Made by a program: the position numbers and the translations under genes. A stretch of 64,000 bases of DNA from an uncultured Prevotellaceae bacterium (GTDB taxonomy: Bacteria > Bacteroidota > Bacteroidia > Bacteroidales > Bacteroidaceae): NCBI GenBank assembly GCA_900315745.1, contig ONAG01000002.1, positions 1-64,000 of the forward strand, read 5' to 3'. Of the stretch, positions 10,255 to 18,639 are shown piece after piece. Under the pieces are notes generated by a model. That model saw only the letters and a program-made list of their open reading frames with translations. It was not told where the DNA came from and did no database searches. Position 1 is the first letter of the stretch, and the number at the start of each line of letters is the position of its first letter.

Positions 10255-10872
10255 AAGAGAATGAAATTATGGGCCGCCAATTAGTTGAATTTGGCAAACT
10301 CATTATCTGAAGTCTACAAGCCCATGTCTTGGTTTGTTCAATATTGGTAATAAGCACGCTGATTACTGGTTTGCTGTTTCCCGTGAACTCTATCGAGCGA
10401 CGGATACTATCTTTATTATTTTTTGCATAATCACGACCCGCCGAGAATTTACCTTGAGAGATTATCATCTCGAAGTGACATATCTTTCGGTCATCGTGGT
10501 CAATGTTCAAGACTATCTGGCTCCCATCAAGTTAGCTCTTGGAGTATCAAAATAAGGCAAATCATCAAGGAACATTACCCGTGGTTCACTGGCTTTTATC
10601 CTTGTATCCAAAAGTTCCTGCAGTTGATGGAATGCTTCAAACCAGTCTGACGGAATCGGTTCTCCAACCTGAAGGCCATAGGACCTTAGGGAATAATGAA
10701 ACTCCTTCAGCCAGATTTTCAGCAGATTACATTTGGGCTTCAGATTTTCTTTCAGCGGAGATGATGCCGTATGTTTGAATGCATATCTGTTTTGGACGAA
10801 CTCATTTACAAAAATGTTTTCCCAACTCTGCGCAGTCCGAATACAACAATAAACTGCACCCTGTCCGAATTA
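10255..10872 (-). pseudogene. Decayed AAA-type ATPase (DUF234-associated family)
   Basis: Reading the minus strand, a Walker A segment FGLRRVGKTFL (about 10810-10845) is cut by a stop and frameshift near 10807. It continues in another frame as WENIFVNEF...SDWFEAFHQL and a Walker-B-like RVMFLDDLPYFDTPRAN, stops at 10513, and resumes as LNIDHDDRKICHFEMIISQGKF...VLITN. This order fits the bacterial ATP-binding proteins that carry a C-terminal nuclease-like domain. At least two disabling lesions are visible. The N-terminal remainder and most of the middle have been lost. Confidence 0.65.
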
Positions 10873-11042
10873 GAAAAAACCGAGGTTGATGGATTTTTGT
10901 GAGCAGTCAGATTCTTTGCCCTATTTCTGGTTGCAGGAATCATATGTGATAGATGTGCTTTTGCATCATTCTATAATTTGGGGAATTTTGGGCGATTTGT
11001 AATTTTGTTTGTGAAAACTACGGCTAATTAAAAAAAAAGCCG

Positions 11043-11050
11043 TACTTTTG
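11043..11050 (+). promoter_or_regulatory. Putative -7 box of the abiE promoter
   Basis: TACTTTTG followed by CA fits the Bacteroidetes -7 box and sits 20 bp before the ATG of the antitoxin gene. No well-placed -33 TTTG was found. Confidence 0.4.
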
Positions 11051-11070
11051 CAAAAAAGCTGAATTGTATA

Positions 11071-11631
11071 ATGGACACATCGACAAAGGGAATACTGACA
11101 CCCAAAGACATTGACGAAGAGGGGAGATACTACTTTGTTCGTAAGGCTATGGATGCGGGCGATGTGGTGAGGTTGAAAAATGGCCTATATGCCACAGAGG
11201 ACGGACTGGCTGATACGATGGTGGACGTGGAGCGTATAGTTCCAGGAGGTGTGCTGTGCCTTTATTCGGCGTGGGAGCACTATGGGCTGACAACACAGAT
11301 ACCGGGCTCGATCTATGTGGCAGTGGAGAAGCACAGGAAGGTGGTGGTGCCGGCATTTCCGCCTATCAAGCTGTGCTACTGGGAACAGAAATACTATGAG
11401 ATGGGCGTGGTGGAAGCGGACGTGGCTGGTCATAAGCTGCGGATTTATGACATTGAGCGGTCGGTGTGTGACGTGGTACGTTTCAGGAACAAGGTGGGAA
11501 TGGACGTGATGACGGAGGTGCTGCGAGCTTATCTGAGCCGCAAGGACAGGAATATTGCGAGGCTGACGGAATATGCGGGAAAGATGCGCATTGGAACGAT
11601 AATGACTCAATATCTGAATGTAATGGTGTGA
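11071..11631 (+). CDS. abiEi: AbiEi-family antitoxin / transcriptional regulator
   Basis: A 186-residue protein resembling AbiEi, the antitoxin and autorepressor of type IV toxin-antitoxin systems. An N-terminal winged-helix-like region (ILTPKDIDEEGRYYFVRKAM, then VVRLKNGLYA) is followed by the characteristic C-terminal domain (GGVLCLYSAWEHYGLT, YDIERSVCDVVRFRNKVG). The toxin-like gene starts 25 bp downstream. The gap holds a tandem repeat of gattcaaggt-aatg. In this family, the antitoxin counteracts the nucleotidyltransferase without stably binding it and represses the operon. Confidence 0.85.
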   Translation: MDTSTKGILTPKDIDEEGRYYFVRKAMDAGDVVRLKNGLYATEDGLADTMVDVERIVPGGVLCLYSAWEHYGLTTQIPGSIYVAVEKHRKVVVPAFPPIKLCYWEQKYYEMGVVEADVAGHKLRIYDIERSVCDVVRFRNKVGMDVMTEVLRAYLSRKDRNIARLTEYAGKMRIGTIMTQYLNVMV

Positions 11632-11655
11632 TTCAAGGTCAATGATTCAAGGTTA

Positions 11656-12525
11656 ATGGTTATGGCAGAAATAAAGAACTACGGGAAATCGAACAGAACT
11701 AAGTTGTTGAACCTGGCACAGAAGACGAAAGGGGTGGACTATAACCTGATTCTGCTCCGTTTTGTGCAGGAGAGGTTCTTGTATAGGTTGTCAATGAGTG
11801 CATACAGGGAGAATTTCTTCCTGAAGGGTGGAGTCTTGCTGTATGCTCATGAGCGGTTTGCAGCGCGTCCGACTCGTGACATGGACTTTCTGGGGGACCA
11901 TATTAGCCGTGACAAGGAGAACATCAAGCGCATTATGCTGGAGATAAGCAGCATAGCGTGCGAGGAGGATGGTGTTACGTTTGAGTGCGGTGAGGATGAT
12001 ATATGGCTGGAGGATATTACCATGGAAAAGGAGTATAATGGCACTCGTGTCCATATGAAAGCACACATGGATACGATAGTGCAGCCGTTTTCGATTGACG
12101 TAGGATTTGGCGATGTGATTGTGCCGCATCCTGCCCAGCTGGACTATCCGCTGCTGATAGAGGGTCTGCCTGCCGTGAATGTAGAGGCCTATTCGCTGGA
12201 GACGGTAGTGGCTGAGAAGTTCCAAACGATGATAGACCGCGGTACGATTAACAGCAGGATGAAGGATTTCTTTGATGTGTATACTCTTCTGAAAGAGGAC
12301 AAAGTGGACAATGAGTTGCTGAAGGAAGCCGTAGTTGAGGTGTTTGCCAATAGAGGGACGCAGCCAGCTGCAGAGCATGTGGTGTTCTGTGATGAGTTTG
12401 CACAGGACGAGGAGCGTCAGAAGATGTGGAAATCGTACTTGAAGAAGATAAAGTATAAGGATGAACTTCCGTATAACGAGGTGATGAGCGTTATCAAGAA
12501 GCGGTTGCAGGGCATGATGGGATGA
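11656..12525 (+). CDS. abiEii: AbiEii/AbiGii-family nucleotidyltransferase toxin
   Basis: A 289-residue DNA-polymerase-beta-like nucleotidyltransferase. FFLKGGVLLY gives the Gly-Gly motif (residues 58-59) and RPTRDMDFLG the catalytic pair Asp75 and Asp77. VAEKFQTMIDRG followed by SRMKDFFDVY is the conserved family segment. AbiEii toxins stop growth when the cell is infected by phage, by blocking translation. The start may be Met1 or Met3 (MAEIKN). It forms a two-gene unit with the antitoxin and lies 82 bp ahead of the four-gene nuclease/ATPase operon. No terminator was seen between them. Confidence 0.88.
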   Translation: MVMAEIKNYGKSNRTKLLNLAQKTKGVDYNLILLRFVQERFLYRLSMSAYRENFFLKGGVLLYAHERFAARPTRDMDFLGDHISRDKENIKRIMLEISSIACEEDGVTFECGEDDIWLEDITMEKEYNGTRVHMKAHMDTIVQPFSIDVGFGDVIVPHPAQLDYPLLIEGLPAVNVEAYSLETVVAEKFQTMIDRGTINSRMKDFFDVYTLLKEDKVDNELLKEAVVEVFANRGTQPAAEHVVFCDEFAQDEERQKMWKSYLKKIKYKDELPYNEVMSVIKKRLQGMMG

Positions 12526-12607
12526 AGGGAACTATGGTGATTGATTCCGTGTGAGCAGGAGAGAATTATGTTGAGTTTTAAAAGGATAATCAAAATACTA
12601 CCACTTT

Positions 12608-13987
12608 ATGAAGATATTTGTTTATGGAAAGACAAATGACGATAAAGGTTCTCAATTGGAAGCCTTAACAGCTGCTATCCTTAAAAGTATGGGCTATTCC
12701 GTTGTTCGTAATGAGGTTAAGTCTGGCGGCAACGAATTAGATGTTGTAGCTACAAAAAGGGGGGCCATAGGAGGAGACGTGAACTTGATTTGTGAATGTA
12801 AATCACGCAACGACCTTATTTCGATGAACGACTGGTTGAAGTTTATCGGAAAATTGCATTTGGAGCAGAGAAAGAACCAGATGACGCATGGACTGATGAT
12901 CGCTTTGAATGGTGCTAACGGTAATGTATTGGGCTCATATAAGGATATTAAGTCAGACAATTATATAACCCTTATTACTGACGAAGACCTATTGGCCCAT
13001 ATCAATGCCATTCATCAAATGATACCTGAAAAACAGGTGCCAAAGATGATTGGACAGTATTCTAGGAAGGATGTCGTAGATACGAATATAATATATTATG
13101 AGAATTGTTTCTACTGGCATGTCTGTTTTCCGAATGGAGAGTACACGATACTGAAAGATGACTTATCAAATGTGGTTGATGACAATCTGGATTCTTTCAA
13201 AGGATTGATAGAATCGCAAACGGAAGCCCGTCTATATATTGATATTAAAGAGGAACAAGAGGCTATACAGAGGCGCTCATTCATCCGTTCGTTAGTATTG
13301 AGCTATACACTTGACGAAGTACACACCTTAGATGAAATAACGGAGTGGATTAATGGTGTACGGGATGGCTTTACTGTCAGCGATGCTGAGGTAAAAGAAG
13401 GCCTCGATGCAATTCCATATTTGAATATTGCAGAAGATGGTAAAGTTTCTGTGATAGATGAAAATGATATAGATTTTATAGAGTTTTATCGTTTTATCTT
13501 GCATGATACTGTTTCTACAAAAGTAATGGCTACGAGTTTCTATAAGAATCATATCAATGAGACGCTGCTTGCACGAATACAGATACTCCAAAAGAATATA
13601 CAGATACCGGAAGGGAACGTGGATGAATGTTTGTTCTTATTGAAACATTCTCCAACTGCGCTTTCGTATTCTATACATGAATACAGAGATTTAACCCGCT
13701 ATCGGAGTAAGGACAAGGCGCTATTCCCAAATATTGAGAAAGCGCATTCAGAGTGGTATTTAGATAATGTGATGAGGGGCTTTATTACTGATTACAACAA
13801 TGGGGCACTCAGTGAGTACTACCTTGATACTGAAAAAATTGCCTCGATAGAGATACATACCAATCTGAAGATATTTAAAGACGGGTTAACCCCGAAAGAA
13901 ATACACCATTTCAAGGCGGAATGTCTTGGACATCTGGGAGAAGAATATAATAATCAGGCAGTGTTGATGGTAAAAATACCTGAATGA
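12608..13987 (+). CDS. PD-(D/E)xK nuclease-like protein, first gene of the defence-like operon
   Basis: A 459-residue protein with an N-terminal restriction-endonuclease-like (Mrr/Card1-type) domain. Glu18 lies in the first helix, Asp45 in NELDVVA, and Glu63/Lys65 in LICECKS form a D-(X)n-ExK site. The following helix and strand (LHLEQRKNQMTHGLMIALNG) also fit this fold. The rest (residues about 150-459) is a region I do not recognise and may sense or bind partners. Its stop codon overlaps the ATPase start (ATGA), so the two are translationally coupled. The coding sequence is more AT-rich than the surrounding core genes, consistent with transfer. The active-site reading is direct; the DNA target and trigger are unknown. 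Confidence 0.75.
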   Translation: MKIFVYGKTNDDKGSQLEALTAAILKSMGYSVVRNEVKSGGNELDVVATKRGAIGGDVNLICECKSRNDLISMNDWLKFIGKLHLEQRKNQMTHGLMIALNGANGNVLGSYKDIKSDNYITLITDEDLLAHINAIHQMIPEKQVPKMIGQYSRKDVVDTNIIYYENCFYWHVCFPNGEYTILKDDLSNVVDDNLDSFKGLIESQTEARLYIDIKEEQEAIQRRSFIRSLVLSYTLDEVHTLDEITEWINGVRDGFTVSDAEVKEGLDAIPYLNIAEDGKVSVIDENDIDFIEFYRFILHDTVSTKVMATSFYKNHINETLLARIQILQKNIQIPEGNVDECLFLLKHSPTALSYSIHEYRDLTRYRSKDKALFPNIEKAHSEWYLDNVMRGFITDYNNGALSEYYLDTEKIASIEIHTNLKIFKDGLTPKEIHHFKAECLGHLGEEYNNQAVLMVKIPE

Positions 13988-16356
13988 GTATGCAAGAATC
14001 AGAAGGTGTAAAGAGAGAATGGATGAAACCTGTCGTTTTAAGTATTATCGATGAAAATGACAATCAGAAAGAATGCTTTGTCATGCCATCGAGAGGGCTT
14101 AAGCTGATAGGAATACGTTTTTATCCTTGTCAGGAAAAGGATAGTGAGAACATTAAAAAAGCCATGAACATACAGAAGAACCTGTATGGTCATGATTGGC
14201 TTTATTTCAATAAAGGGTTTACTATTGTTGAAGATAAAGACGGTAATCCTAATGTTCCCACCATATCTCATATAGAAGTTGAAGAGAACGCTTTTGATTC
14301 CAGCTTTCTTCTTTATACTGAAGCGGCCGGGATAAACGTTGGCTTCAGTGCCATCATAGGACAGAATGGAACGGGAAAGAGTACCATAGTGGATACGGTT
14401 ATCCGCCTTGTCAATAATCTTTCAGCAGCCATTATAGGTGAAGACTATGTTTATTCGAGTGCGCAGCATCTGCACTATATTGATAATGTGTATGCTGCGC
14501 TTGCGGTATATGTTGACACTAAAGTCAGGATTCTTACTTGCTTGGGAAAAGTGTTGTATGTAACAACATACGAAACAGATGTGCATCAACTTGCAGGCAT
14601 TTACGATAACGAAAGGTTGAACGGAAAAGTGGTGGAGATCTATAAACCAGGGGTTACTACCACTGTTTTGGGTGGAAATGAACCATCGGAGAAATTACTT
14701 CCAGCACAAGATGATCTTCACCATGTTTTAACAGACTGGTTCTATACGTTGGTTGCCAATTATTCACTTTATGCCTACAACTACAGGGACTACATTAGCG
14801 AGCGGACAAATGACGCAAAGTTGTCTATACTGAGGAAAATTAGGCCAAAAGACAACAAGCCAGAAGATGAATATTGGTTGAAGGGCGTGTTCCATAAGAA
14901 TGACGGTTATCAGACGCCAGTTGTGATACACCCAATGAGGAATAACGGCTATGTGAACGCTGCCAATGTGAACTATCTCGGGAAGCATAATCTCATATCG
15001 CTTGCTTTTGTTAAAGCCAAGAACAGTCATGGTTTTCCTTTTAGGGTGATTAACAATACCCATCATCTGGTGGCCTTCTACTTTTATAGGTCGGAGACAA
15101 AAAACTATAAGGGAGTTGTAGAAGGGATTATGAACGAAAAGTTTGATTTGGACGAAGATCAGAAAGAACTTTTCCGAAGTCTTGTTGATCCAATCAGGAA
15201 CTTCTGGGCAAAAGCCATAGGGGTAGAATATAAAGAGATCAAACAGGGGACACCTGAGCAAAGGGCATGGGACTATCTTATTTATAAGACGATAAAGATA
15301 TTCTGGAGTTATAAGCACTATTCAAAAGCATGGGAAAGCCTGAACGGGGAAAAACCCCAAGCGGAACTCAGTACACACTTGACAGAACTGATAAAGGATT
15401 CATCGCATCGAACCCAGAAACTGAGACAAGTGCTTGCATACCTCAGATTCTGCAAAGAAGAAGAGTACTATATGATTAAGGATGTGGTGGTGGATTTGGA
15501 TTCGATATATGCCTGGATGACGACAAAAATTGGAAGTCAGTTGTATCCTGATGCGGACTATCATCCGATCACGATAGAAGATTTACTACCACCGCCATAC
15601 CCAATCATCAATGTGATTTTACAACTTGTAGATAACGAACATTTCGATGAATACAGAAAACTAGGAAACAAGAACCTGCATATTATACCCTTTGAAGGTT
15701 TAAGCGCAGGTGAAAGGCAGATAGCCTATACATTGGGGAATATAGTATATCATCTGAAGAATATTGAATCAGCCAAACAAGATTTCAACAATGAAATGAA
15801 TCATCTGCAATCGTTGAAATACAACTATGTTAATGTAATGCTTGACGAGGTGGAGTTATATTTCCATCCAGACTTGCAGCGGCGTTTTGTCTGTTTGTTG
15901 GTTGATGCGATCAAAGGCTTGAATTTGGAAAGTATAAGCGGCATCAATGTGACGCTGATAACCCATTCACCCTTTGTGCTAAGCGATATACCAGATGAGA
16001 ATATCCTTTGTTTATCTCGGTCCAAGGACGACCGTTTGGAAGGAAAAACCTTTGCCGCCAACATTCATGACCTGTTTAACAATACGTTCTTCCTGCCTTA
16101 TACGGTCGGAGAACTGGCCAAGAGGGAGATAGAGAGGATTGTTGGTTTTTACAATAGATGGCAAGCCGATTTGCAAACCATTAATGGTTTGCAAATAACA
16201 AAAGAGACTTATGAAGAAATAGTTGAGAGAGACTGGGCAAGAATGATGTATGTAGCCAGTTCAGTGGGTGATGAATACCTTAGAGATGAACTCAATGATA
16301 TGCTTGATGAGGTTGCTGAGTGGCATGAAAGGGGGATAGATCATGAAGAGAATTAA
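13984..16356 (+). CDS. PtuA-like ABC/AAA ATPase (Septu-type)
   Basis: A 790-residue SMC/ABC-like ATPase. Walker A is GQNGTGKST (126-134), the signature is LSAGERQ (about 572-579), Walker B is VMLDEVELYFHP (about 617-628) and the H-loop is ITHSPF (about 659-664). The long middle region between Walker A and the signature is helical but lacks an extended coiled coil. An ATPase of this type followed directly by an HNH nuclease is the hallmark of Septu (PtuA-PtuB), where it senses phage and controls the nuclease. It overlaps the upstream nuclease gene by 4 bp and the downstream HNH gene by 14 bp. Lamassu-type LmuB is an alternative relative. Confidence 0.82.
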   Translation: MSMQESEGVKREWMKPVVLSIIDENDNQKECFVMPSRGLKLIGIRFYPCQEKDSENIKKAMNIQKNLYGHDWLYFNKGFTIVEDKDGNPNVPTISHIEVEENAFDSSFLLYTEAAGINVGFSAIIGQNGTGKSTIVDTVIRLVNNLSAAIIGEDYVYSSAQHLHYIDNVYAALAVYVDTKVRILTCLGKVLYVTTYETDVHQLAGIYDNERLNGKVVEIYKPGVTTTVLGGNEPSEKLLPAQDDLHHVLTDWFYTLVANYSLYAYNYRDYISERTNDAKLSILRKIRPKDNKPEDEYWLKGVFHKNDGYQTPVVIHPMRNNGYVNAANVNYLGKHNLISLAFVKAKNSHGFPFRVINNTHHLVAFYFYRSETKNYKGVVEGIMNEKFDLDEDQKELFRSLVDPIRNFWAKAIGVEYKEIKQGTPEQRAWDYLIYKTIKIFWSYKHYSKAWESLNGEKPQAELSTHLTELIKDSSHRTQKLRQVLAYLRFCKEEEYYMIKDVVVDLDSIYAWMTTKIGSQLYPDADYHPITIEDLLPPPYPIINVILQLVDNEHFDEYRKLGNKNLHIIPFEGLSAGERQIAYTLGNIVYHLKNIESAKQDFNNEMNHLQSLKYNYVNVMLDEVELYFHPDLQRRFVCLLVDAIKGLNLESISGINVTLITHSPFVLSDIPDENILCLSRSKDDRLEGKTFAANIHDLFNNTFFLPYTVGELAKREIERIVGFYNRWQADLQTINGLQITKETYEEIVERDWARMMYVASSVGDEYLRDELNDMLDEVAEWHERGIDHEEN

Positions 16357-17302
16357 GTACCCACAGCGAAGCAGTCGAGAATTTGATGATTTGAAGACCA
16401 ATTATAAAGCCATTTATGCAACACACGAGCTGCAGACGATGGAAGATGGGTGGAATAATTGGAAACTCAGGAATAATGTGACCAATATCCCTGAGACTGT
16501 AGAGCAGTTAATCGTGGCCGATGTCGATGCGCTGGCTGATGTGTACGATAGGTTTGTGCAATTGACGCAGGTACAGGAGAAGGTCGTTAACGCAAGCACT
16601 GGGAAAAAAGAAAGAAGCCAAGAGTATAAAGAACTGGATAAGATCTTCAGATATTATAAACATTATGATAGTAGGATAGCAAAGTTCTTTCACAAATATG
16701 CCGATGAATTAAGTATATGCAGTTGCCACTATTGTGAATTGGCATACGTGAATACTTATCAAGTGACCGTAAGTGGACGGGCAATGGTACGCCAGCATTT
16801 TGATGTTGATCATTACTTGCCCAAAACACATTGCCCTATATTAGGACTGTCGCTTTTCAACTTTGTTCCAAGCTGCCAAGTGTGTAATTCGAGAATAAAG
16901 TCTGATCACGTTATTGGGGCAAATAAAGTGGAATGGGCAAAGTTTAGTCCTGTTTCTGAAAACTACGAATTTGAAGATAATGTGAAGATACGCCTGCGAA
17001 TGCACCGTGTCCCTGACACAACATTTAAGAAGAAAGGGGAGTATTATATCTATTTCAGGTGTAAGAATGGGTTTAGAGCGCCTGTTAATTTCTTCCATCT
17101 GGAAGAGCGGTACGAGTTTCACAAACTGGAGGCGATGAGAATTAAACGATTGAAGGCAAGGTACCCGCAAAGTGCTAGAAGGAAGATTGCGCGATTGTTG
17201 GGATGTACAGAGGCGAGGGTTCGAGAGGATTTGTTTCATGAGCACTTTCTGAAGGACAATGACCGATGCTTTGCCAAGTTGACTAGTGATATGCTGAAAT
17301 AA
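16343..17302 (+). CDS. PtuB-like HNH endonuclease
   Basis: A 319-residue protein with a complete HNH/zinc-finger nuclease core: Cys128-x2-Cys131 (CHYC), then HFDVDHYLPK (His152, Asp156-His157, Lys161), Asn173 and Pro176 (LFNFVPSC), and Cys178-x2-Cys181-Asn182. This is the pattern of PtuB, the effector nuclease of Septu. Residues 1-115 are helical and may contact the ATPase. A good ribosome-binding stretch (GGGGGAT) precedes its ATG inside the ATPase gene. The C-terminal third is basic (RLKARYPQSARRKIARLL), suggesting nucleic acid contact. Confidence 0.82.
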   Translation: MKRIKYPQRSSREFDDLKTNYKAIYATHELQTMEDGWNNWKLRNNVTNIPETVEQLIVADVDALADVYDRFVQLTQVQEKVVNASTGKKERSQEYKELDKIFRYYKHYDSRIAKFFHKYADELSICSCHYCELAYVNTYQVTVSGRAMVRQHFDVDHYLPKTHCPILGLSLFNFVPSCQVCNSRIKSDHVIGANKVEWAKFSPVSENYEFEDNVKIRLRMHRVPDTTFKKKGEYYIYFRCKNGFRAPVNFFHLEERYEFHKLEAMRIKRLKARYPQSARRKIARLLGCTEARVREDLFHEHFLKDNDRCFAKLTSDMLK

Positions 17303-17311
17303 GGAATATAG

Positions 17312-18424
17312 ATGGCAAATAAATTTGATATGAATCCTGAAAGAAACTGGTTTAGTAGTATCTGTTCACGAAATGAGCTGGAGCGAGTTCTGAACGTGCA
17401 GAATGCGCAAGACTATATCCTGCGAATGCGGGCAGAGACTATAGCGGACAATATGCGACTATACCGATTATTCCTGCACGAACGCAGAAGGTATGAGACT
17501 ATGGGATGGGAGTGGGCTCTGGAGAAATACTTCACGGCTCATAACTATATAGACGTGCTACATCACTTAGACAAAGAGAAAGAAGCATTATGTCGTCAGG
17601 TGGCATTTGGCTCTATCATAACCAACGACCCTAACGGCCTTATTTTTGACACCCCATACGGCATTTGCTCGACATTCAGCATAGCATTGAAATATTTCTC
17701 TCAGTTCTCTTGTCTGGCACTGTTTAGTTTGGCTAATAAGGTTCCGATGGAGGTAAGGGTTCAAGCCATGAGAATTTCTATTAGAATAATGTTACAGCGT
17801 GAGGCGTTGGACTTTGAGATGGATCCACGAGGCATTATCCCAAAGGATATACAAAAAGTGATAACCCCTATCTATTCACAACAGATAACGTTTATTGCAG
17901 CACATGAGTATAGTCATTACATCAATGGAGACTTGACGAAAGGGGCAACAATTAAGCAGGCTGTTCTGAAGGCACATTTTGATGATGAGACGGACTACAA
18001 GATGCTGAATACTTATAATATAAGCCAAAAGAAGGAGTTTGCTGCTGACATCGGAGCAATGACCTATCCGAAATGGGATGAGGATTGGTATGCGAGGATA
18101 TATTATGCCACCATGATATGGTTCGCATCGCTGGCCATCTATGAAGCAGCTGAGAACACGATGTTTCCACCAAATGGTAGGCAAACACATCCTGGAGCAA
18201 AAGCAAGATACCAGAACTTGTTGAATTTAGCACCAAAACCTGTGGACTTTGACAAAGAACTGTATTGTAAGCAAATTCCAGAACTGGTGAGTTGGTGGGA
18301 GAAATTCATCATAAAGGATGTGTCGGAGAATTTTGAAATGTATGAGATGTATGGGTCGCTGTATCTTGCTGCACCGAATACGGAGTGGAGGGGGCGAGAA
18401 CTTATAGACCGTGTTGATTACTAA
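17312..18424 (+). CDS. HExxH zinc metalloprotease-like protein, last gene of the operon
   Basis: A 370-residue predicted zinc metallopeptidase. The metal site is HEYSH (His198, Glu199, His202), with the third ligand probably Glu242 in KKEFAADIGAM, spaced as in gluzincins of the M48 or M78 type. No signal peptide or convincing membrane span is seen, so it should act in the cytoplasm, unlike HtpX. It starts 9 bp after the HNH gene and clearly belongs to the same transcript. A cytoplasmic protease in a Septu-like operon could process a partner subunit or attack host or phage proteins. That role is inference; the catalytic motif is visible. Confidence 0.7.
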   Translation: MANKFDMNPERNWFSSICSRNELERVLNVQNAQDYILRMRAETIADNMRLYRLFLHERRRYETMGWEWALEKYFTAHNYIDVLHHLDKEKEALCRQVAFGSIITNDPNGLIFDTPYGICSTFSIALKYFSQFSCLALFSLANKVPMEVRVQAMRISIRIMLQREALDFEMDPRGIIPKDIQKVITPIYSQQITFIAAHEYSHYINGDLTKGATIKQAVLKAHFDDETDYKMLNTYNISQKKEFAADIGAMTYPKWDEDWYARIYYATMIWFASLAIYEAAENTMFPPNGRQTHPGAKARYQNLLNLAPKPVDFDKELYCKQIPELVSWWEKFIIKDVSENFEMYEMYGSLYLAAPNTEWRGRELIDRVDY

Positions 18425-18495
18425 TTTCACATGGACGGATCCAGCAAATGAGTGTCTCAAAAAAAGCAAATCTTTACCCCGACCCAATTTTAACG

Positions 18496-18539
18496 GGACA
18501 CTAATGACTCGTTCCTTTTTTTAGTGGACACTAGTGATT
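18496..18539. repeat. Imperfect direct repeat after the defence operon
   Basis: GGACACTAATGACT at 18496-18509 and GGACACTAGTGATT at 18526-18539 (12/14 identical, 30 bp apart) lie in the 293-bp gap between the operon and the converging GIY-YIG repeat gene. They could be remnants of an insertion-sequence end. Nothing else is recognisable in this gap. Confidence 0.35.
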
Positions 18540-18639
18540 ATTTATTAATTATAAATTTTATAAATTTTTGCAAAATAGTCTTAGCTTCCGCAATTATCAT
18601 AACGTTGTTTGTATCAGTATCTGGCTGTAGCAGGATTAT

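Noticed and set aside
12569..12643. Short ORF starting MLSFKRIIKILPLYED between abiEii and the nuclease gene
   Set aside because: It is 24 codons, overlaps the next gene in another frame and shows no conserved feature.
13984..17302. Retron-type Septu (with reverse transcriptase) as explanation of the ATPase-HNH pair
   Set aside because: No reverse transcriptase or ncRNA-like structure was found in or next to the operon. The adjacent genes are a PD-(D/E)xK nuclease and a protease.
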